Assembly (NCBI GenBank): GCA_046597185.1
Contig: JBKJLF010000694.1
Coordinates: 1 to 8,828, forward strand
Origin: CAMBDR01 sp046597185
Lineage (GTDB): Bacteria; Pseudomonadota; Gammaproteobacteria; Burkholderiales; Burkholderiaceae_D
Direction of reading: 5' to 3'
Length of the DNA: 8,828 bases
Below the pieces are notes generated by a model, which worked only from the letters and a program-made list of their open reading frames with translations, was not told the DNA's origin and searched no databases. Positions 1-6,330 of this stretch are shown here, piece by piece. A program made the translations under genes and the position numbers. Numbering within the stretch: position 1 is the first letter of the stretch; each line of letters opens with the position of its first letter.

Positions 1-20
1 CGATGCTTCGTTACGTTGTC

Positions 21-168
21 GGGGCCGCTCTTTATTCAGGCCCCTAGATTCGCCCAGTGACATGGGCGGTTCCTTCAATTAAGCGGAACAACTTTAACAA
101 GCGACTTCGTGTCGCACAAGATAAACTTGGTTGAACTTAACCGACGGCAAGCGGCGGCACACCTGTGC
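21..168. other. Run of small hairpins in the gene-free left end
   Basis: No gene is supported in 1-188. At least six short inverted repeats follow each other: ggggcc/ggcccc (21-26, 39-44), cgccca/tgggcg (51-56, 63-68), gttcc/ggaac (69-73, 85-89), gcgac/gtcgc (101-105, 111-115), ggtt/aacc (129-132, 139-142) and gcaca/tgtgc (157-161, 164-168). The first two are the most convincing. Possible readings are terminators of the DUF1016 gene, an end of a mobile element cut by the window edge, or a structured RNA. I cannot choose among them. Confidence 0.45.
101..115 (-). terminator. Hairpin downstream of the DUF1016 gene, weak terminator candidate
   Basis: A 5-bp stem (gcgac/gtcgc) with a 5-nt loop is followed on the minus strand by TTGTTAAAGTTGTT, a partly U-rich tract. 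It lies about 75 bases beyond the DUF1016 stop. The stem is short, so confidence is low. Confidence 0.25.
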
Positions 169-188
169 ATGCTTGATCACATTCGAAT

Positions 189-1106
189 TCAGGTGCCATC
201 GCTGTCTCCCTGGGCGGTAGGCTGCGCCATTGTTGCTGGTTCGCCTTCTACTTGCGCACTGTCCGGTGGGGTGGCCAAACCCTGTTCAAGTTGTTCGATA
301 CTGGGTAAAGCGGTTTGCAGTATGGTTGGCAAGGATGCCAGGAATTGGTATTCCGCAACGCCTATGGGTTTGGTCGTATCACGCAATGCGTATTCCGCCA
401 CCACTTTGTTCTTACTTTTGCACAGTAACAGGCCAATGGTTGGTGCATCTTTTTCTGATTTGACCTGCATGTCCACTGCGGTCATATAAAACCCGAGTTG
501 GCCCAGATATTCCGGCTTAAAATTCTCGGCCTTGAGTTCAATCACCATATAGCAGTGCAATTTCAGGTGATAAAACAACAAGTCAATAAAAAAGTCATCG
601 CCCCCCACCTCAATATGCACCTGCCGCCCGGCAAATGCAAAACCAGCACCCAATTCGAGCAAAAACCGGGTAACGTGCTGCACCAACGCCGCTTCAATTT
701 CGCGCTCATGCGCCTCTTTGGCTACCCCTAAAAAGTCGAACAGGTAGGGGTCTTTTAAGGCTTGTTGGGCCAGGTCAGAATCCGGCGCGGGCAGGCGATC
801 AGCAAAATTGGTAATGGCCTGGCCTTCGCGTTCGAGGCTGCGCAGCTCAATCTGTATGGTTAATACTGCGCGTGACCAGCCATACGTGATGGCACGCCAG
901 GCGTAGGCCAACCGGGTTTGGGGGTCTTTTAATTTACTCAGCAACACCAGATTATGGCCCCACGGCAATTGTCCAACAGCTTGTTGGACAATTAGGCTGC
1001 GGCCTCGTTCAAGCTGTTGCAGGGTCAAAAGCATAAATAGCGAATCCGGTGGATTGATTAAGTAATTTGTGCTGATTTTAGCAGATAGCGGTGTGCCAGT
1101 TACCAC
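189..1106 (-). CDS. DUF1016/YhcG-family PDDEXK nuclease, lacking the usual N-terminal domain
   Basis: This is a YhcG-type protein of the PDDEXK nuclease superfamily, a widespread accessory-genome family often near restriction or other defence genes; its exact role is not settled. Family landmarks are QLPWGHNLVLLSKLKDP (46-62), YGWSRAVL (75-82), LKDPYLFDFL (117-126), FLLELGAGFAFAGRQ (148-162) and CKSKNKVVAEYALRD (229-243). The nuclease core is Asp175 (FFIDLLFYH), Glu190 and Lys192 (VIELK), so the catalytic part looks intact. Homology starts only near residue 34. The N-terminal DUF1016_N domain, normally about 80-100 residues, is missing, and an in-frame stop lies 9 bases upstream of the GTG at 1104-1106. 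An ATG at 1032-1034 (Met25) is an alternative start. The gap from the kinase gene is 56 bases, too short for the missing domain. The last 28 residues are a low-complexity tail. It may be a 5'-truncated remnant that still has an open frame, or a short functional variant. Confidence 0.82.
   Translation of the reverse strand: MVTGTPLSAKISTNYLINPPDSLFMLLTLQQLERGRSLIVQQAVGQLPWGHNLVLLSKLKDPQTRLAYAWRAITYGWSRAVLTIQIELRSLEREGQAITNFADRLPAPDSDLAQQALKDPYLFDFLGVAKEAHEREIEAALVQHVTRFLLELGAGFAFAGRQVHIEVGGDDFFIDLLFYHLKLHCYMVIELKAENFKPEYLGQLGFYMTAVDMQVKSEKDAPTIGLLLCKSKNKVVAEYALRDTTKPIGVAEYQFLASLPTILQTALPSIEQLEQGLATPPDSAQVEGEPATMAQPTAQGDSDGT
967..993. repeat. Perfect 27-nt inverted repeat inside the DUF1016 gene
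   Basis: Arms aattgtccaaca (967-978) and tgttggacaatt (982-993) are exact reverse complements around a 3-nt centre. The palindrome encodes the stretch around IVQQAVGQL, where similarity to full-length family members begins. It would form a very stable hairpin in the mRNA or on single-stranded DNA. Confidence 0.9.
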
Positions 1107-1127
1107 CGTGCTATTTCAAATTCACGC

Positions 1128-1143
1128 AGGATGAACGCATCCC
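1128..1143 (-). terminator. Small stem-loop after the kinase gene, weak terminator candidate
   Basis: Arms ggatg (1129-1133) and catcc (1138-1142) enclose a 4-nt loop, with a G-U pair extending the stem to 6 bp on the minus strand. It begins about 20 bases past the kinase stop and is not followed by a U-run. It may end the operon or be chance. Confidence 0.2.
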
Positions 1144-1162
1144 GGCAGATTTTGCCAAGCAA

Positions 1163-3517
1163 TCAACGCATCAGCCTGCTGGCCATTTCTTTTAATTCAC
1201 CCACCATGGTAAAGGTCGGCATCAAGCGCCACGCAACCACCCCGGCTGCCGCACTGGCCGTCAAGGCCATCATGCCCGGCCCCGCAATAACCCACGCCAG
1301 CAAAATCGCCATGCCCGCCGTGGCCCAGGTCCACTGGTTAAACCAGCCATTATTCACCACCTGCCATTGGTAGAGCGCGTCGGCCCGTTCGCGCATGTCG
1401 AGCGCGATTTTCCACTTGATTTTACTGTCCCGCTCCAGCTTTTGCCAACCCGGATCAGTACTGGCCGCTGCACGAATGGTGGTGTAATAGCTGAGCAAGC
1501 GATCCAACTGATTGCGCAAATCGTCGCAATCATCCATCGAATAAAAGCGCACATTGGAATTGGCCTGCAAATTTTGCAGGCATAACGTCAGATCAGTTTG
1601 CAGCGTTTCCAAGGTGGCTTTGTCCATGGCTTGCTGTTGCGCCTTGCCGCGCTGGTACGATTGCTGGATTTTTTTCAGCATCGGTATCAAACATTCCAGC
1701 GCCAGCAAAGCCGGGCCATCCAGCGTCGCCAACTTCGGCAGTTTGGCCAGCCACGGGCAATCGACCAACAAACCAGCCAACTCCACCTCCAGCCGCTGGC
1801 GCAGGCGTTGCACCCAACCCGCATCGTAGGCGCTGGCCAACAGGCGCGCATGCATCAGCGCCAAAGGGCGGCGCTCCATCAGGCTACTTGCGTCGATCAC
1901 ATCATCAAAATTCACAAACTCATCGCGCCCACGCGGCGGCGCTTTCACCAAGGGCGCGATTTTGTCCCAGCCATCGACAAATTGATCATAAGCCATGCTC
2001 CAGCGCTGCTTCAATGCCGCCGAAGCCTGATGCCCCAGTTCCGCATATAAGCCCAGCACCCCTTGCCGATACAGTAAATCGAGCCAATCGATGGCGTCGT
2101 TATCATCCTTCAGCGCCAAGGCGGCGCGGCTTAATACGGCGCGCAAATCCAGCGCCTCGCCTTGCCAAACCGGAGAAATGCCCGGTGCCAGATGCAAAAT
2201 CAACTTCAACAAACGCAAATCCACATGCACGGGTCGATCAAATTTCATTTCCAACAGCAAACGCACGGTGTTTTGATCTTTTTGCACGTCACGAAACCAA
2301 GCCATTAATTGACCATTTTCCGAATCCACCAGCGCCAGTTTCCAGTTGCGCGCCATGGCGCTGGCCAGTTGTTCGGAGCTATGGCAAATCTCTTTACCCA
2401 GGTGGTAGGGATTTTGAAACAGCGTGTTGGCGCTGGTATCGAGCATGTCCGGCAAACTCGGGTCATTGGCCAACCAGCGCCGCACCTCATCCCCGCCCCA
2501 GCGTAATTTGGGGTCACGCAGCAGCAAGCCGCGCAACAGCTTGACGATACCGCGCATCGGCACCCCGGACAAATCGACACTGCGCGTGGTCAGATGGTGC
2601 AAAATCACCGCTTCCGACAAGCCGGCAAACGGATGTTGCCCCAGCGCCGCTTCCAATACCATCATGCCCAGCGCCCAATAATCGGCCTTGACATCCAGCA
2701 CGCCCGATAAACTCTCAGGTGCCGCATAAAACAGCGTGCGCGCCGCGCTGGTAAAACGCTGGGTGGCATCCAATACCGAGGCGCTGCCAAAATCGGTGAG
2801 CAGCAAATGCAGGGGGTTGAGGCTTTGCACCAGAATATTGTCGGGCTTTAAGTCGCGATGAATCAAATCGAGCGCATGAATCGATGCCAAAGCGGGAGCC
2901 AGCTTTTCCACGAAATCGATAATCTGGCCCTCATGCAACGCGCCCTGCTGCAATTGCACCCGCCAGGAACCAAGCGCGCAGTACGCCATGATTTCGTAGA
3001 AATAACCGTCCGAATAACCAGTTTCGATCATGTTGACGCGATATTTTGCATCCACCTTGGCCAGCCGTTCATGAATCACCGCCTTCGGTTCCAAACCAAA
3101 ACGGTAGATTTTTGCCACCCTGGTTGGGCCGCCCGCCAGGGGTTCAACCAACATCAACTCCGCTTCGCCGCCTTGCGATGGCATGGCTTGCAGAATGCGG
3201 TACGCCTTTTTTACCGCACCGGGTAAATTGATCAACGGTTGCACTGGCGGTGCCGCCGCATCGCCTTCAATCGGGCGGTTGCAATAGAGGCAAACGGTGG
3301 TTTCCGGCGGGTTGGCTTGGCCGCAATCGTCAAAACCGCAGCGCACAGGGGCAAGTTTGGGCTTGGGCGGCGGTGCCTCGGTTGGCGTTGTGCTTGCTGC
3401 TGCAGCGGGCGCAATCAAATCAACCCCGGCCAGCCGTGCGCCGCAACGGCAACGCATCACGTGCGCGGCATTTTCAGTACCGCAACTGGGGCAAAGACGA
3501 ATCAAATCAACACTCAT
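1163..3517 (-). CDS. Membrane-anchored Ser/Thr protein kinase with twin zinc ribbons
   Basis: This 784-residue protein has a full Hanks-type kinase domain, so it should phosphorylate Ser or Thr on partner proteins. Two N-terminal zinc ribbons use Cys9/12/23/25 and Cys60/65/76/79, joined by a Pro/Ala-rich linker. The kinase spans about residues 105-350: Lys136 (VAKIY), probable helix-C Glu150, catalytic HRDLKPDN (220-227; Asp222, Asn227), DFG (242-244) and APE (266-268). The glycine loop is weak (GGEAEL). Residues 360-700 are a long, mostly helical region with no domain I recognise. Residues about 730-767 hold a membrane hairpin or single span (GMAILLAWVIAGPGMM, then an Ala-rich stretch), with a 17-residue tail. 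The kinase therefore probably faces the cytoplasm, held at the inner membrane by its C-terminus. PASTA and other extracellular sensors are absent. The start is the ATG at 3515-3517, 18 bases from the radical SAM stop, with only a weak purine tract before it. It is the last gene of the four-gene set; no partner phosphatase is in the window. Confidence 0.94.
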   Translation of the reverse strand: MSVDLIRLCPSCGTENAAHVMRCRCGARLAGVDLIAPAAAASTTPTEAPPPKPKLAPVRCGFDDCGQANPPETTVCLYCNRPIEGDAAAPPVQPLINLPGAVKKAYRILQAMPSQGGEAELMLVEPLAGGPTRVAKIYRFGLEPKAVIHERLAKVDAKYRVNMIETGYSDGYFYEIMAYCALGSWRVQLQQGALHEGQIIDFVEKLAPALASIHALDLIHRDLKPDNILVQSLNPLHLLLTDFGSASVLDATQRFTSAARTLFYAAPESLSGVLDVKADYWALGMMVLEAALGQHPFAGLSEAVILHHLTTRSVDLSGVPMRGIVKLLRGLLLRDPKLRWGGDEVRRWLANDPSLPDMLDTSANTLFQNPYHLGKEICHSSEQLASAMARNWKLALVDSENGQLMAWFRDVQKDQNTVRLLLEMKFDRPVHVDLRLLKLILHLAPGISPVWQGEALDLRAVLSRAALALKDDNDAIDWLDLLYRQGVLGLYAELGHQASAALKQRWSMAYDQFVDGWDKIAPLVKAPPRGRDEFVNFDDVIDASSLMERRPLALMHARLLASAYDAGWVQRLRQRLEVELAGLLVDCPWLAKLPKLATLDGPALLALECLIPMLKKIQQSYQRGKAQQQAMDKATLETLQTDLTLCLQNLQANSNVRFYSMDDCDDLRNQLDRLLSYYTTIRAAASTDPGWQKLERDSKIKWKIALDMRERADALYQWQVVNNGWFNQWTWATAGMAILLAWVIAGPGMMALTASAAAGVVAWRLMPTFTMVGELKEMASRLMR

Positions 3518-3535
3518 CGGGAGGATTTCTTTCCA

Positions 3536-4225
3536 TTATGATCGCCAGGAGACTTGAGAAAACACCACGCCTTGCGCCTGACACGCCGCTTCCAGTGCCG
3601 CCATATCACCCTTGGCAGGTATGCCAACATACCATATTTTATTGCCGTCCTGCATGATTTGAATGCGCTTGGCTCGCCCCGCTTCTTGCGCCAGTAAGGG
3701 CGTGTAACGCTGCCGGGCACGCTCGGAAAGCAAAATGAGCGGCTGGTTACTGGAACCACGCCAGCGCTGTGTACTGTCTGCCGGCCCGGTTTGCGGGTCT
3801 GTTGTTTGATTGGCCAGTTGCGCCATATACGGCTCGGGGATCAAGGCATCCAACTTTTCCAGCAAACGCGGATGCAGCCGTTGCAATTTGGCGTAAGGGT
3901 AGCCGCTATAGCAAAGAATGTCAAAATCAAGCTGTGCCTGCTTGCGCCATGCCAGCAAACCATTGAGCAAGGCCGCCAGTGCTTGCGGTTGATCAAACGG
4001 TTCACCGCCAGACAGGGTAATGCCATCGAATTGCCCTCCACTCACGCTGCGGCACCAGTTAAGCAATTCCGGCAGCGCTATCAGGCGGCCAGGGTCGGCT
4101 GCCCAGGTGTCTTGCGAGATGCAGCCCTTGCAAGCGATGCTGCAACCTTGCAGCCAGATGCCAATGCGCCGACCGGGGCCAAGCACGGTGACCGGGAAAT
4201 GGGCTTTATTGATGGCAATTTTCAT
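3536..4225 (-). CDS. NrdG-like 4Fe-4S single-cluster radical SAM protein
   Basis: This is a compact radical SAM protein resembling activating enzymes such as NrdG. It probably uses a [4Fe-4S] cluster to cleave S-adenosylmethionine in the cytoplasm. From the ATG at 4223-4225 it is 229 residues. The cluster motif is Cys28-x3-Cys32-x2-Cys35 (GCSIACKGC), preceded by GPGRRIGIWLQ and followed by SQDTW. The SAM-binding motif is SGGEPF (Gly73, Gly74, Glu75, Pro76). A conserved-looking tail carries GSSNQPLILLSER and IWYVGIPAKG. The frame extends upstream to a TTG at 4288, but those 21 extra residues (LAHLLAHLL) come from the 12-nt repeat array, so I prefer the ATG although no good ribosome site precedes either. 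No glycyl-radical enzyme lies nearby, so ribonucleotide reductase activation is unlikely. A role in modifying an operon partner, or in sensing redox state, is inferred. The kinase gene starts 18 bases after its stop. Confidence 0.9.
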   Translation of the reverse strand: MKIAINKAHFPVTVLGPGRRIGIWLQGCSIACKGCISQDTWAADPGRLIALPELLNWCRSVSGGQFDGITLSGGEPFDQPQALAALLNGLLAWRKQAQLDFDILCYSGYPYAKLQRLHPRLLEKLDALIPEPYMAQLANQTTDPQTGPADSTQRWRGSSNQPLILLSERARQRYTPLLAQEAGRAKRIQIMQDGNKIWYVGIPAKGDMAALEAACQAQGVVFSQVSWRS

Positions 4226-4241
4226 GGGCTTATTTAATTGG

Positions 4242-4313
4242 GAATCAAGTGGGTAATCAAGCAAGTGAGCAAGCAAGTGAGCAAGCAAGGGAGCAAGTGA
4301 GCAATCAAGTGAG
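4242..4313. repeat. 12-nt tandem repeat array at the ATPase/radical SAM junction
   Basis: Units of consensus caagcaagtgag occur at 4258-4269, 4270-4281 and 4282-4293 (one change), with an 8-nt short unit at 4294-4301, a variant caatcaagtgag at 4302-4313 and a degenerate copy at 4242-4253. The array overlaps the last codons and TGA of the ATPase gene (4305-4307) and fills most of the gap to the radical SAM start. In the mRNA it is a C/U-rich tract that probably lacks structure. Copy-number change would alter the spacing of the two genes. Confidence 0.88.
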
Positions 4314-6272
4314 AATGAGCTGCAGCGTAATCACCTTACCCTCTTCGCTCAGGCTGTTCACCGTCACGCTTTGTTTGCCGGTCAAATCGTGTTCAAACAA
4401 AGCGCGCGCCAGGGGGTTGACGAAGCACGATTCCAACTGATTACCAATCCCGCGCCCACCATTGCCCAGGTCGCGCGTGCAGCGCTCCAGGATATCGTTT
4501 CGAACCGACACGGGCATTGAGAGACGCAGCTTGTTTTCTTCTTGCAAACGGCGCGCCACGTTAAATAACATGCCATCCAAAATCCGCGCGCCCACCTCGG
4601 GCGTAATAAAGTTGAACACCACGATGTTATCGCCAATCCGGTTCAATAATTCCGGGCGCGCCAGCCGAAATTTGAAATAATCGTTAATCGATTCGCGCAC
4701 CCTTTGTTCCACCACCTCATACTCGTCACCGGGGCGCACGTTTTGCACTCGCTGCCCATTCGCATCTTCGACAAAAATCCCCAGGTTGGAAGTGAACACC
4801 AGAATCGATTCAGAAAAATAGGCAGTATCACCACGGCCGTCGGTAAGGCGGCCATCTTCCAGAATTTGCAAGAATTTATCCAGAATACGCGGATGGGCTT
4901 TTTCGATTTCATCAAACAAAATCACCGAAAACGGCTTTTCCCGCACCGCATTGGTCAATTCGCCACCGGCATCAAAACCAATATAACCGGGCGGCGCACC
5001 GAGCAGGCGGGCGCTGGTGTGTTCTTCGGAAAATTCACTCATGTCATAGCGCAAATAGGCTGATTCATCACCAAACACCAGTTCGGTCAGGGTTTTGGCC
5101 AGCTCGGTTTTACCGACCCCGGTTGGCCCGGCAAAAAACAACACGCCGCGTGGGCGGTTGCCCCCTGCCCTGGCATGCGCGCCGGTTAAACCCATGGCCG
5201 AGCGCTTTAAAATATCCAGCGTTTTGACCACCGCCGGATATTGCCCCTTGACCCGATCTTCAATAAAACTGTGGGCCTGACGAATTTTTTCACGTAAATA
5301 ATCTTTATGCCACGGGTTTTCATGGATGCCGACTTTGTAGCAGCGGATAGCGTCATCAATTTCGTTGATGCCAAGCTTTTGCTGATCGGCCAAATCGGTA
5401 ATGTCGGCCAGCGCGGTCAGGCTCATGCCATCGGTGCCTTCGGTGAATTTTTTAACAAATTGCTGGCGCGCACGCTCAAGGTCCGGGCTGGCCGCGCTGG
5501 CCGCGTTGGCTTCATACCCGGCAAACAGGGGTGCCAACTGGTGCGCGCCCGCCTGGCGGGTTTCAAAGTCGGGCTTGCCGATGATCATACTGGCGATGCG
5601 CTCACTGTCGAGCGTGAGCCAGGAGGGTAAATCCTGTGCGCGGTTGACCAGCCAAATCACCGGGTTAAACAGTGGCAAGGTATTCACGGGGGTCGCACCA
5701 CCTGGCTCCTGGTTCGGCACCAGCGGGGCCGCATGCAGCGAGAGTTTTTCGGCTGCGACAAAAAAGCGTTGCTCGGCCTCACCCAAGTGCGTTGCCTGGC
5801 GCGTGATGCGGGAAGCAAAATCAAGAATCAACGCGCCACGCGCCTGGCGTTGCTGGCTGACTTTTTTCATCAACAAACTGAGCGATTCCAAACTCATCAC
5901 TTGCGCACCATTGGCCAATTTCAATTCAAACAGGGTTTCTGCCAATTCCCGTTTGGCCGCTTCGTCCGGGTAGACGCGCACCCCATCCACCGAATCAAAG
6001 ACCAGAAAAAATTGATAGCCCAAGGGTTTGAGGCGCTCCCACAGTGCGCGCAACAAGGGCACCATGGTCAGGCCGGAACCAGTCGATATCAAAAAACTGT
6101 CGCGAATACTGCCGGAGACGATAAATTGCGAGCGAATCGGCAACAGTCGCTCAATATCCAACAACCAGCGCGGCGCGGGCGGCATGGTCGGCGCAGCCGA
6201 CGAAGCCTGTACTGGCTTTGCCGATGATGCTGCTGCGGTTGATGCCTCTGCTGATGCTGCTGGTTGATTCAT
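4305..6272 (-). CDS. ClpA/ClpB-type AAA+ ATPase with a degenerate N-terminal half
   Basis: This 655-residue protein has one intact AAA+ module in its C-terminal half and is probably an ATP-driven unfoldase or remodeller. Visible motifs are Walker A GPTGVGKT (382-389), GAPPGYIG with pore-loop aromatic Tyr430, Walker B ILFDEIEKAH (451-460; Asp454, Glu455), sensor 1 TSN (494-496), the arginine-finger region RPELLNRI (Arg545 likely) and sensor 2 GGRG (Arg607). These match the second ATPase domain of ClpB and ClpA. Residues 1-35 are an Ala/Ser/Pro-rich leader. Residues 36-240 look like a decayed AAA-type fold: there is no Walker A lysine motif, but ALILDFASR (147-155) resembles a Walker B strand and NPVIWLVNRAQDLP (203-215) a sensor 1 strand. 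There is no Clp N-domain and no ClpB middle coiled coil, and the length is well below ClpB (about 860). I see no ClpP-docking loop, so coupling to a protease is doubtful. It shares the operon with a kinase and a radical SAM protein. Confidence 0.93.
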   Translation of the reverse strand: MNQPAASAEASTAAASSAKPVQASSAAPTMPPAPRWLLDIERLLPIRSQFIVSGSIRDSFLISTGSGLTMVPLLRALWERLKPLGYQFFLVFDSVDGVRVYPDEAAKRELAETLFELKLANGAQVMSLESLSLLMKKVSQQRQARGALILDFASRITRQATHLGEAEQRFFVAAEKLSLHAAPLVPNQEPGGATPVNTLPLFNPVIWLVNRAQDLPSWLTLDSERIASMIIGKPDFETRQAGAHQLAPLFAGYEANAASAASPDLERARQQFVKKFTEGTDGMSLTALADITDLADQQKLGINEIDDAIRCYKVGIHENPWHKDYLREKIRQAHSFIEDRVKGQYPAVVKTLDILKRSAMGLTGAHARAGGNRPRGVLFFAGPTGVGKTELAKTLTELVFGDESAYLRYDMSEFSEEHTSARLLGAPPGYIGFDAGGELTNAVREKPFSVILFDEIEKAHPRILDKFLQILEDGRLTDGRGDTAYFSESILVFTSNLGIFVEDANGQRVQNVRPGDEYEVVEQRVRESINDYFKFRLARPELLNRIGDNIVVFNFITPEVGARILDGMLFNVARRLQEENKLRLSMPVSVRNDILERCTRDLGNGGRGIGNQLESCFVNPLARALFEHDLTGKQSVTVNSLSEEGKVITLQLILT

Positions 6273-6279
6273 ACTTTCA

Positions 6280-6284
6280 CCCTC
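6280..6284 (-). promoter_or_regulatory. Ribosome binding site of the ATPase gene
   Basis: On the minus strand GAGGG stands seven bases before the ATG at 6270-6272. It is the clearest Shine-Dalgarno sequence in the operon and supports that ATG as the start. Confidence 0.75.
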
Positions 6285-6302
6285 ACTGGCACGGTATGGA
6301 TG

Positions 6303-6330
6303 GTGGTCATCTTATTGTGGTCATCCTATT
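6303..6330. repeat. 14-nt tandem duplication between the coiled-coil and ATPase genes
   Basis: Two adjoining 14-mers, gtggtcatcttatt (6303-6316) and gtggtcatcctatt (6317-6330), differ at one base. The right copy ends on the first base of the coiled-coil stop codon complement (6330-6332). The copies fill about half of the 57-base spacer before the ATPase gene. They may simply be a slippage duplication that sets spacer length. Confidence 0.75.

Noticed and set aside
92..136. Integron attC-like pair CTTTAAC ... GTTGAAC
   Set aside because: The spacing of about 45 bases is short, the first box breaks the consensus, and the inner stem is not placed as in attC sites.
1888..2544. A 218-codon plus-strand open frame, and other plus-strand frames across 1100-7560
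   Set aside because: They lie antisense to the kinase, ATPase, radical SAM and coiled-coil genes, whose motifs are clear. Their translations show biased composition and no recognisable domain.
3536..4225. Radical SAM protein as a RiPP maturase tied to the NRPS
   Set aside because: No precursor peptide gene is visible, the protein lacks a SPASM-type tail, and NRPS products do not need such an enzyme.
4226..4288. TTG at 4288 as the radical SAM start
   Set aside because: The added 21 residues come from repeat DNA, and family similarity begins at the ATG at 4225.
4242..4313. CRISPR-like array
   Set aside because: The 12-nt units are directly adjoining with no spacers, so this is a simple tandem repeat.
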